DNA of 64,000 bases from Klebsiella quasivariicola (GTDB lineage: Bacteria; Pseudomonadota; Gammaproteobacteria; Enterobacterales; Enterobacteriaceae), in the NCBI RefSeq assembly GCF_002269255.1, contig NZ_CP022823.1, forward strand, positions 1,798,001 to 1,862,000. The letters run 5' to 3'. The position numbers were made by a program, and so were the translations under genes. Positions 17,197 to 24,587 of the stretch are shown here, in pieces. A model generated the notes under the pieces. It was given only the letters and a program-made list of their open reading frames with translations, did not search any database and was not told where the DNA came from. The stretch's first letter is position 1; the number at the start of each line of letters is the position of its first letter.

Positions 17197-17859
17197 ATGG
17201 ATATGCAGGCGGTTATTTTTGACATGGACGGCGTGATTATTGATTCCGAGGCGCTGTGGCGACAGGCGCAGATTGACGCCCTCGCGCAATGGGGAGCAAC
17301 GGCGAGCGTGGATGAATGTGAAACCCTGACCAAAGGCAAACGTCTTGATGAAATCGCCGGCACCTGGTGCCGCTATTTCCAGCTCAACCTTGCCCTGTCG
17401 TTGCTGGAAGACGCCATAATGCAGCGCATCACCGGCCTGATTGCCGCGAAAGGCGAACCGATGCGCGGGGTGCTTGAGGCGTTACGCTATTTTCGCGAGG
17501 CGGGCTATCAGATTGCGCTCGCCACCTCATCATCCCGCCAGGTTATTGCCGCGGTGCTGAACAAGCTCTCGCTCTGGCATTTTTTCGACGTGGTCTCCAG
17601 CGCGGATGATGAACCACGCGGCAAGCCGCACCCGGCGGTGTATTTGACGACGTTGCGTAAGCTCAACCTTGCGGCCAGCCAGTGTCTGGTGATTGAGGAT
17701 AGCTTTACCGGCTTTTGCGCGGCCCAGGCCGCCGGTATTCCCACGGCGGTGGTTGCCGAAGACAGCCAGCAGGAGCGCTATCAGGCCGCCGTGGGTCGGT
17801 ATCAAACCTTACCTGAACTGCTGGAAGCGCTTACCGCGGAGCCAGCGGTGGCGGTATAA
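17197..17859 (+). CDS. HAD-superfamily sugar-phosphate phosphatase (HxpB/YniC-like)
   Basis: Cytoplasmic hydrolase of 220 aa in the beta-phosphoglucomutase/2-deoxyglucose-6-phosphatase group. All four HAD motifs are visible: FDMDGVIIDSE (nucleophile Asp near residue 9), ALATSSS, the lysine in RGKPHPAVYL, and VIEDSFTG. Start ATG 17197 follows GAGGTG; a second in-frame ATG lies two codons on. It is 48 bases after dalT with a hairpin between, so it may be the last gene of the dal operon, perhaps clearing toxic polyol or pentulose phosphates. The substrate is not determinable here. Confidence 0.8.
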   Translation: MDMQAVIFDMDGVIIDSEALWRQAQIDALAQWGATASVDECETLTKGKRLDEIAGTWCRYFQLNLALSLLEDAIMQRITGLIAAKGEPMRGVLEALRYFREAGYQIALATSSSRQVIAAVLNKLSLWHFFDVVSSADDEPRGKPHPAVYLTTLRKLNLAASQCLVIEDSFTGFCAAQAAGIPTAVVAEDSQQERYQAAVGRYQTLPELLEALTAEPAVAV

Positions 17860-17992
17860 GTCAGCCATTTGTGGGCGCAGACATTCCCGGGATGTAGCTG
17901 GTCGGTTAATCTCTTCTCTGCGCTCACACCCCTTTTATTGCCTTAATCCGCTCAGGAGCTGCACCGGCATCCGTCGCCGTACCGGTGTTGAT

Positions 17993-18115
17993 GCCGGGTG
18001 GCGGCTGCCGCCTGACCCGGCCTACATTGACTCACCGGCTGGCGCGGCGCTTATTCGGGCGACATAAAATGTGCGGACCATAGGCCCGGCCAGCGCAGCG
18101 TCGCCGGGCGATGGG
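17993..18115. repeat. BIME: two inverted REP elements
   Basis: A REP unit GCCGGGTGGCGGCTGCCGCC... (17993-18025) faces a second unit GGCCCGGCCAGCGCAGCG... (18082-18115) across an AT-richer linker, the standard enterobacterial BIME layout. It occupies most of the gap between the convergent phosphatase gene and yegS. The rest of 17860-17992 holds nothing recognisable. Confidence 0.8.
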
Positions 18116-18127
18116 CTCCTGTCCGCC

Positions 18128-19024
18128 TCAGCGTAGCAGCGGGCAGTCGGGCGGCAGTCGGCAGCGCAGGGCCGCCGGTAACAGCTCCATACGGAAGGTT
18201 TTGCCGCTGAGCGGCTCGCCGTCAAGGTTAAACGTCATCTCATGGGGGGCGGTGATCTCAAACCACGAGGAGACACCGTCAACAATATTCGGCGAGTTTT
18301 CCGGATTCGCCAGCGTGCTGAACAGGGCAGGGATCAGCTCTTCGCCGGTGAAAATACGTAGATGCAGCAGACCATCGTTAATTAACGCCTCCGGACACAG
18401 CTGCTGGCCGCCGCCCGCCTGGCGGCCGTTGCCGATGCCGATGACCAGCGCATCGCCCTGCCAGTGAAAGTTCTCCCCGCGGATCTCACAGCGGTCCGGC
18501 TTCAGGGTATCCATACGCATCAGGCCGTGGATTAAATACGAGACACCGCCGAGCGCGGCTTTGAGTTTTTCCGGCGTTTCGGTGGTGATCCGGGTGCCGA
18601 ACCCGCCGGTCGCCATATTAATAAAGCCGGTTTTATCATTAACCCGGGCGATATCTATCGGTACATCGCGGCCGACGATCGCCAGCTTCAGGGCGCTGGC
18701 CAGATCCTGTGGAATACCGACGCTGGTGGCGAAGTCGTTAGCCGTGCCCAGCGGTAAAATCCCCAGCGCCATGTTGCTGCCGCGCTCCACCAGCGCGGTC
18801 GCCACTTCATTAATGGTACCGTCGCCGCCGCCGGCGATCACCGTTTCAACATTCAGCTGCCGGGCTTCATCGATATAGCGCACGGCATCGCCCTTTTCCC
18901 AGGTAACGCGGACGTGAATATCGATCCCTTCGTCGCGTAACAGGTTAACCGCCTCGCGTAGCTGCGGTTCATTGGCACCTTTGCCGTTAAGGATCAGTAA
19001 GCTGGCTGGAAACGTAGACATCAT
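18128..19024 (-). CDS. yegS: lipid kinase YegS
   Basis: Diacylglycerol-kinase-fold enzyme; E. coli YegS phosphorylates phosphatidylglycerol in vitro. The 298 aa from ATG 19024 (a TTG lies one codon upstream, a second ATG one codon on) carry the family signatures ILNGKGA at the N-terminus, the nucleotide-binding GGDGTINEVATAL near residue 65, LPLGTANDFA near residue 92, and the C-terminal FNLDGEPLSG. It is transcribed away from the cyaR/trhP cluster, as in other enterobacteria. Confidence 0.93.
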   Translation of the reverse strand: MMSTFPASLLILNGKGANEPQLREAVNLLRDEGIDIHVRVTWEKGDAVRYIDEARQLNVETVIAGGGDGTINEVATALVERGSNMALGILPLGTANDFATSVGIPQDLASALKLAIVGRDVPIDIARVNDKTGFINMATGGFGTRITTETPEKLKAALGGVSYLIHGLMRMDTLKPDRCEIRGENFHWQGDALVIGIGNGRQAGGGQQLCPEALINDGLLHLRIFTGEELIPALFSTLANPENSPNIVDGVSSWFEITAPHEMTFNLDGEPLSGKTFRMELLPAALRCRLPPDCPLLR

Positions 19025-19095
19025 CAAGGGAACCTTTATTGCTCAGTGTTGCATAAAGTGTACCGCATGACGAAAGCGAGGACCGAAGGAGAGAC

Positions 19096-19182
19096 AAAAA
19101 AATAAGCCCGCGTAAGGGAGATTACGCAGGCTAAGGAGGTGGTTCCTGGTACAACTAGCATTTATGGGTTATGTTTTTCAGC
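19096..19182 (-). ncRNA. cyaR: CyaR small regulatory RNA
   Basis: The minus strand carries an 87-nt RNA starting GCTGAAAAACATAACC and closely matching E. coli CyaR: the conserved loop segment ACCACCTCCTTA, which base-pairs with ribosome-binding sites of ompX, luxS, nadE and yqaE, and a terminator stem (GCCTGCGTAATC...ACGCGGGC) ending in a run of T. It lies next to trhP (yegQ) exactly as in E. coli. Hfq-dependent and CRP-activated in the known system. Confidence 0.95.
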
Positions 19183-19189
19183 GAAATGG

Positions 19190-19232
19190 ATGATACCTGT
19201 TTCAATCGAAACGGTATGTGATCCGATTCTAA
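19190..19232 (-). promoter_or_regulatory. cyaR promoter with CRP half-site
   Basis: Reading the minus strand, TATCAT (19190-19195) sits 8-13 bases before the CyaR 5' end and serves as the -10 box. TGTGAT on the plus strand (19217-19222) marks a CRP site centred near -42, the class II position, in keeping with the known cAMP-CRP activation of cyaR. The other half-site is degenerate. Confidence 0.6.
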
Positions 19233-19266
19233 TATCCTTACATCGTGAAAAAATAACGCAAATTAA

Positions 19267-20628
19267 CTAGTTACCGTGCGGGTTTCTGGTTGTCTGACCA
19301 GTAAAGTTGCGCATCAGCAGCGCATACTGCAGGGGCAGGTCGTCCGGCACAGGCAACCATACGGTATAACCGTCGCCCGGAGCCACCGGCATGGCTTCAC
19401 CTTTGCCATTTTCCATATGCTCGAGGGTGAAGTTGACGTTACCCTGCGGGGTCATCAGCTCGAGGCTGTCGCCGACGCTGAACTTATTTTTTACCGCCAC
19501 GGCCGCCAGCGGGCCGTTACGCTCCCCGGTGAATTCGCCGACAAACTGCTGGCGCTCGGAGACGGAGTAGCCGTACTCGTAGTTCTGATAATCGTCATGA
19601 GTATGGCGGCGCAGGAAGCCTTCGGTATAGCCACGGTGGGCCAGCCCTTCCAGCGTCTCCAGCAGGCTGGTATCGAACGGTTTGCCGGCGGCGGCATCGT
19701 CGATCGCTTTGCGGTAAACCTGAGCGGTGCGCGCGCAGTAGTAGAAGGATTTGGTGCGGCCTTCGATCTTCAGCGAGTGAACGCCCATCTGGGTCAGACG
19801 CTCAACGTGGGCGATAGCCCGCAGATCTTTCGAGTTCATGATGTAGGTGCCGTGTTCGTCCTCAAAGGCGGTCATGTACTCGCCTGGACGTTTAGCTTCC
19901 TCGATCATAAACACTTTATCGGTCGGCGCGCCGATGCCGAGGGTGGGCTCCACGGTCTGCACCGGGATCGGCTCATATTTGTGGACGATATTGCCGACGT
20001 CGTCTTCTTTACCTTCCGCCACGTTGTATTCCCAGCGGCAGGCGTTGGTGCAGGTCCCCTGGTTCGGATCGCGCTTGTTGATATACCCGGAGAGCAGGCA
20101 GCGGCCGGAATAGGCCATGCACAGCGCGCCGTGGACGAAAATCTCAATCTCCATCTCCGGCACCTGGCGGCGAATCTCTTCGATTTCATCCAGCGACAGT
20201 TCACGGGAGAGGATCACACGGGTCAGGCCCATCTGCTGCCAGAATTTAACCGTCGCCCAGTTGACGGCGTTGGCCTGCACCGAAAGATGGATCGGCATAT
20301 CAGGAAAGTTTTCCCGCACCAGCATGATTAAACCCGGATCGGACATGATCAGCGCGTCCGGACCCATCTCCACCACCGGCTTCAGATCGCGAATAAACGT
20401 TTTCAGCTTGGCGTTATGCGGGGCGATGTTGACCACCACATAGAATTTTTTACCCAGCGCGTGGGCTTCATTGATGCCGAGCTGCAGATTTTCGTGATTG
20501 AATTCGTTGTTACGCACGCGCAGCGAGTAGCGCGGCTGGCCGGCATAAACGGCATCGGCGCCATAGGCGAAAGCGTAACGCATATTTTTCAGCGTTCCCG
20601 CCGGGGAGAGGAGTTCAGGTTTAAACAT
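19267..20628 (-). CDS. trhP: tRNA hydroxylation protein TrhP (YegQ), U32 peptidase family
   Basis: Part of the prephenate-dependent pathway that hydroxylates uridine 34 of tRNAs on the way to 5-carboxymethoxyuridine (cmo5U). The 453-aa protein starts FKPELLSPAGTLKNMRYAFAYGADAVYAG and has the U32 signature EIFVHGALCMAYSGRCLLSG around residues 160-180, with the conserved cysteines of NKRDPNQGTCTNACRW and the SLKIEGRTKS segment. Length matches E. coli YegQ. Ribosome-binding region GAACACC is weak. The divergent gap toward baeR holds REP sequences. Confidence 0.94.
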   Translation of the reverse strand: MFKPELLSPAGTLKNMRYAFAYGADAVYAGQPRYSLRVRNNEFNHENLQLGINEAHALGKKFYVVVNIAPHNAKLKTFIRDLKPVVEMGPDALIMSDPGLIMLVRENFPDMPIHLSVQANAVNWATVKFWQQMGLTRVILSRELSLDEIEEIRRQVPEMEIEIFVHGALCMAYSGRCLLSGYINKRDPNQGTCTNACRWEYNVAEGKEDDVGNIVHKYEPIPVQTVEPTLGIGAPTDKVFMIEEAKRPGEYMTAFEDEHGTYIMNSKDLRAIAHVERLTQMGVHSLKIEGRTKSFYYCARTAQVYRKAIDDAAAGKPFDTSLLETLEGLAHRGYTEGFLRRHTHDDYQNYEYGYSVSERQQFVGEFTGERNGPLAAVAVKNKFSVGDSLELMTPQGNVNFTLEHMENGKGEAMPVAPGDGYTVWLPVPDDLPLQYALLMRNFTGQTTRNPHGN

Positions 20629-20848
20629 GGTGTTCTCGTTCTGATGACAGGTCAGATTCGCCGCACCCGGTGCGGCGAGTTGGGGAGTGTCCCCACATTA
20701 AGGGCGGGCATTGTAGCGCCGCGGCGAAGGGGAGTAAATATCAGATGGGTATCTTTCAGTATGGCTAATTTGTTTGCCATTTTTAACCTGGGCAGTGCTC
20801 ACACTGACAGCACTAATAACGCCTGGCGGGATAGGCGCTATGGAGTTT

Positions 20849-20938
20849 CCCGGGTTGCGGCGTAAACGCCTTACCCGGGATATGGATTGCAGATGACGGT
20901 GAAGTTGTAGCCCGGCCAGGCGCAGCGCGAGCCGGGAA
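20849..20938. repeat. BIME between trhP and baeR
   Basis: A REP unit CCCGGGTTGCGGCGTAAACG... (20849-20881) is followed by an inverted unit TAGCCCGGCCAGGCGCAGCG... (20908-20938). It lies directly after the baeR stop (minus strand), so it is the 3' end of the mdt-bae operon transcript. The remaining gap (20629-20848) holds the trhP promoter region and no gene. Confidence 0.8.
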
Positions 20939-20946
20939 GAGGCTCA

Positions 20947-21669
20947 CTACGCCAGTCGGCAGGCGTCCGCTTCCCAGCGATAGCCAACGCCATACACCGC
21001 GCGGATAAACGACTGCTCGGCGTCCAGCGCCTCCAGTTTGCGCCGCAGGTTTTTGATGTGGCTGTCGATGGTGCGGTCGGTCACTACCCGATAATCGTCA
21101 TACAGATGGTTGAGAAGCTGTTCGCGGGAGAAGACCTTGCCCGGCTCCTGGGAGAGGGTTTTCAGCAGCCGGAACTCGGCGGGAGTGAGGTCCAGCAGCT
21201 TGTCGCGCCAGGAGGCCTGAAAACGACTCTCGTCGACAATCAGCGGGCTCTGGGCATCCAGCGCCAGCAGATCGCGCTGCGGCTTGCAGCGACGCAGGAT
21301 AGTTTTCACCCGGGCGACCACTTCCCGCGGGCTGTAGGGCTTGCAGATATAGTCGTCGGCGCCAATCTCCAGCCCCAGCAGGCGGTCGATCTCTTCGATT
21401 TTCGCCGTCACCATCACCACCGGAACGTCGGAGAAGCGGCGAATTTCCCGGCACAGGGTCAGGCCGTCGGTGCCGGGCAGCATCAGGTCCAGCAGGATCA
21501 GGTGCGGCGGCGTCTGCCGGACGTAGGGCAGGACCTTGTCGCCGTGGTTGATCAGCGTAGGCGCGTAGCCCGCCGCCTGCAGATAATCAATCAGCAGCTG
21601 GCCGAGCTTGGGTTCATCTTCCACGATAAGAATGCGTGGGGTGTTTTCATCTACAGACAATTCAGTCAT
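20947..21669 (-). CDS. baeR: envelope-stress response regulator BaeR
   Basis: OmpR/PhoB-type response regulator, 240 aa. Receiver domain with acidic pocket VEDEP and phosphoacceptor Asp61 in LILLDLMLPG, switch lysine in CKPYSPREV, then a winged-helix DNA-binding domain ending VYGVGYRWE. Activated by BaeS, it switches on mdtABCD-baeSR, acrD and spy in E. coli and contributes to resistance to indole, bile salts and some drugs. It overlaps the end of baeS by four bases (ATGA). Last gene of the six-gene operon. Confidence 0.95.
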   Translation of the reverse strand: MTELSVDENTPRILIVEDEPKLGQLLIDYLQAAGYAPTLINHGDKVLPYVRQTPPHLILLDLMLPGTDGLTLCREIRRFSDVPVVMVTAKIEEIDRLLGLEIGADDYICKPYSPREVVARVKTILRRCKPQRDLLALDAQSPLIVDESRFQASWRDKLLDLTPAEFRLLKTLSQEPGKVFSREQLLNHLYDDYRVVTDRTIDSHIKNLRRKLEALDAEQSFIRAVYGVGYRWEADACRLA

Positions 21670-23174
21670 ACGTCTCTCGGTAAATCATGTTCCAGAGGTA
21701 ACTCAACTTTAATGCTAACCCCGCCAAAAGGCGAATGGTCGGCACGCAGGGTGCCGCCGTGGGCTGCCACAATATTCAGGCAAATCGCCAGCCCGAGGCC
21801 GGATCCGCCGCTGGCGCGGTTGCGCGATCCTTCCGCGCGGTAAAAGCGTTCACACAGGCGGGCCAGCTGTTCATCGCTGACGCCGGGGGCGCTGTCGGCA
21901 AAGTCGATGACCAGCATCCGGCCGCTGCGGCGGGCGGTGATCTGCAGGCTGCCGCCGCTGTCGGTATAGCGCAGGCTGTTCTCCAGCAGATTGTTAAAGA
22001 GCTGCATTAGCCGGTCGCGGTCGCCGAAAATCATCGCCTGCTCCGGGAGCGACACCTGAATGCTCAGCTGCCGGCTGGCGAAGCGCTCGCGGAAGGCGCC
22101 TGCGGCGACCTCCAGCAGGGTGATGATATCCAGCGAAGTTTTCTGGTAGGCCAGCGCCCCCTCATCGGACATCGACAGCTGGTGGAGGTCGTCCACCAGC
22201 TTGGTGAGGGTGGCTACCTCGGCCTGCAGGGAGGGAATAGACTCAGGGGTAAAGCGCCGCACCCCGTCCTGAATCGCCTCCAGCTCGCCGCGCAGCACCG
22301 CCAGCGGGGTGCGCAGCTCGTGGGAGATATCGGCCATTAGATCGCGACGCATCTGCTGGTTGCGCTCAAGCGTGCTGGCGAGCTGGTTAAAATCCTGTGC
22401 CAGACGGCCGAGCTCATCGCTGCCGGTCACCGTCACGCGGGTGGAAAAATCACCGGCCGCCAGCTTGTGGGTGCCTTCCACCAGTCGCTTCACCGGCGCC
22501 AGCAGGCCGCGGGCCAGCGGGAAGGTGGCCAGCGCGGCAAGCAGGGTGGCAAGGGCGACAATCAGCCAGCTGGTGCGCTTCTGCTGCCGGTCAAAATTAA
22601 TATCGGTATTGCGCGTCAGCCGCTCCACCGGCGAGGCGATCACTTTGCCGACTTCGACGCCGTTGACCACAATGCTGCGCTGGGTGCCGTCCTCCGGCAC
22701 GCGCTCACGCGGCCCCACCAGCACGCGGCCAGACTGATCGACCACCCAGAACATGGTGCGCCAGCCGTGGGGCGGCATTTCCGGCCTCGGACGTGCGTCG
22801 TCACGCGGGCCGTCGGGCGGCCCATCCGGCGGCGGCCCGTCCGGACCGGCGCCAGGCGCTTCCATCGGCCCCGGCTTCATCGCGTGCCCCGGCGGCGAAC
22901 GGTCGTCATTATCCCGTTCGAAGGTGCGCAGCAGCTGGAAGATAAAACGGTCGTTGTTGCGCAGAAACGCCCAGCTGCCGTGCTGGGCGTACTGCTCGCT
23001 CAGCGCGTCGCCAAGCATGGTTAACCGCTGTTCGTTGCCGCGCTTGATGTAATCGATAAATCCGCGTTCGAAACTAATGCGCACCGCCCAGTGCATGCTG
23101 ATCAACAGCACGATACAGGTGGCGAAAATAGCAAGGAACAACTTACCGGTAATGCCCGGGCGCCAAAGTTTCAC
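21666..23174 (-). CDS. baeS: sensor histidine kinase BaeS with extra proline-rich periplasmic segment
   Basis: Inner-membrane kinase sensing envelope damage. Order: TM1 (about residues 10-30), periplasmic domain, TM2 (about 203-225), HAMP, HisKA with phosphoacceptor His285 in DISHELRTP, and HATPase with NNLLENSLRYTD, DSAPGVSD and SGGSGLGLAI. At 502 aa it is about 35 residues longer than E. coli BaeS. The extra length falls in the periplasmic domain at about residues 91-138, a low-complexity run rich in Pro, Gly and Asp. Start ATG overlaps the mdtD stop by four bases. Confidence 0.94.
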   Translation of the reverse strand: MKLWRPGITGKLFLAIFATCIVLLISMHWAVRISFERGFIDYIKRGNEQRLTMLGDALSEQYAQHGSWAFLRNNDRFIFQLLRTFERDNDDRSPPGHAMKPGPMEAPGAGPDGPPPDGPPDGPRDDARPRPEMPPHGWRTMFWVVDQSGRVLVGPRERVPEDGTQRSIVVNGVEVGKVIASPVERLTRNTDINFDRQQKRTSWLIVALATLLAALATFPLARGLLAPVKRLVEGTHKLAAGDFSTRVTVTGSDELGRLAQDFNQLASTLERNQQMRRDLMADISHELRTPLAVLRGELEAIQDGVRRFTPESIPSLQAEVATLTKLVDDLHQLSMSDEGALAYQKTSLDIITLLEVAAGAFRERFASRQLSIQVSLPEQAMIFGDRDRLMQLFNNLLENSLRYTDSGGSLQITARRSGRMLVIDFADSAPGVSDEQLARLCERFYRAEGSRNRASGGSGLGLAICLNIVAAHGGTLRADHSPFGGVSIKVELPLEHDLPRDV

Positions 23175-24586
23175 GATTCACTCCTGTTGCGTCGGCGGAT
23201 AACGGTATTGCTGCCGACGTCATCCGGTACCCGGGAGAAAATGAGCGCCGGGAGGGCGATGATCGCCGCCATGCTCAGATAGGTATAGAGAAAGACCTGA
23301 TGGGTGCTGGCGGCGTCGAGGCTCAGATGCTGTTGGCCGTAAAGCCCCAGCAGCATCCCGGCGATGGTCACGCCAATACTCATCGACAGCTGCATCACCA
23401 TCGACAACAGACTGTTGCCGCTGCTCGCCAGATCGTCCGGCAGATCTTTCAGCGTCAGGGTATTCATCGAGGAGAAGCGACTGGAGTTGATCATGCCCTG
23501 TAAAAACAGGATCAGCGGCAGCACGTAATACCAGCCGGCAAGAGCGCTACACATAAACAGCAGGCTGACAGCGGCCAGGCCCAGGGTGCTGGCAACCAGT
23601 ACCCGACGATAGCCAAAGTGGTTCACCACCTGAACCACGATCCGCTTCATACCCATGCTGCCGAGCACCATCGGGATCATCATCAGCCCGGCGTGAAAAG
23701 GGGAGAAGCCAAGGCCGATTTGCAGAAATACCGGCGTCATAAACGGCAGCATGCCGCTGCCGATACGACCGGTGAAGCTGCCGCTGAGGCCGAGGGAGAA
23801 GGTGCGGTTGCGAAACAGATCGAGACTGAACAGCGCCCGGGCGTTGTCGCGGGCATGCCACAGGTACAGCAGCAAGGCGCCGAGGCCAGTGGCCACCAGG
23901 CCTGCCAGCCACGACGACGACATGCCCAGCCCTTTCTGGCCGTCCAGCGCCAGGGTCAGGGTCGCCATCCCGGCGGCCAGCAGCACAAAGCCGGAGAGAT
24001 CGAAGCGCAGGGTTTGCAGGGTGTAGTTGGGCATCAGGCAGAGAGTGGCGATCGCGCCGATGATCCCCACCGGGATGTTAATGAGGAAGATCCAGTGCCA
24101 GGAGGCGTACTCCACCAGCACCCCGCCCAGCGCCGGGCCGAGCAGCGGGCCAACCTGGCCCGGCAGGGTGACGAAAGTCATCGCCGCCATGTACTGATCG
24201 CGCGGGACGATCTTCATCACCGTCAGGCGACCCACTGGCACCATCATCGCCCCGCCGACCCCCTGCAGCACCCGCGCCATCACCAGCTGGTCGAGGGTGT
24301 TGGCCTGGGCGCAAAACAGCGACCCGGCGGTAAACAGCACGATGGCGGTGAAGAAGATATTGCGCACCCCGACCCGGTCGGCCAGCCAGCCGCTGGCCGG
24401 CAGCATGACCGCTACCGTCAGGACATAGGAGACAATGATCATATGCATATGCAGCGGGCTCTCCCCGAGGCTTTTGGCCATCGAGGGGAGGGCGGTGTTG
24501 ACGATGGTGGTGTCCAGCGACTGCATAAAGAAGCCGAACGCCACTATCCATAGCTGCCAGCGCACGCTGGCCGGGAGGTCTGTCAT
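23171..24586 (-). CDS. mdtD: MFS transporter MdtD
   Basis: A 471-aa DHA2-type (about 14 transmembrane segments) major facilitator encoded inside the mdtABCD-baeSR operon. Motifs: WIVAFGFFMQSLDTTIVNTALPSMA at the start, ASGWLADRVGVRNIFF, and LPGQVGPLLGPALGGVL (antiporter motif C region). Despite its place it is not required for MdtABC pump function in E. coli; a role in small-molecule or iron-citrate export has been proposed. One base separates it from mdtC. Confidence 0.93.
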   Translation of the reverse strand: MTDLPASVRWQLWIVAFGFFMQSLDTTIVNTALPSMAKSLGESPLHMHMIIVSYVLTVAVMLPASGWLADRVGVRNIFFTAIVLFTAGSLFCAQANTLDQLVMARVLQGVGGAMMVPVGRLTVMKIVPRDQYMAAMTFVTLPGQVGPLLGPALGGVLVEYASWHWIFLINIPVGIIGAIATLCLMPNYTLQTLRFDLSGFVLLAAGMATLTLALDGQKGLGMSSSWLAGLVATGLGALLLYLWHARDNARALFSLDLFRNRTFSLGLSGSFTGRIGSGMLPFMTPVFLQIGLGFSPFHAGLMMIPMVLGSMGMKRIVVQVVNHFGYRRVLVASTLGLAAVSLLFMCSALAGWYYVLPLILFLQGMINSSRFSSMNTLTLKDLPDDLASSGNSLLSMVMQLSMSIGVTIAGMLLGLYGQQHLSLDAASTHQVFLYTYLSMAAIIALPALIFSRVPDDVGSNTVIRRRNRSES

Positions 24587-24587
24587 G

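Noticed and set aside
23618..24553. 311-codon plus-strand frame opposite mdtD
   Set aside because: His/Gln/Arg-rich antisense frame within an intact transporter gene.
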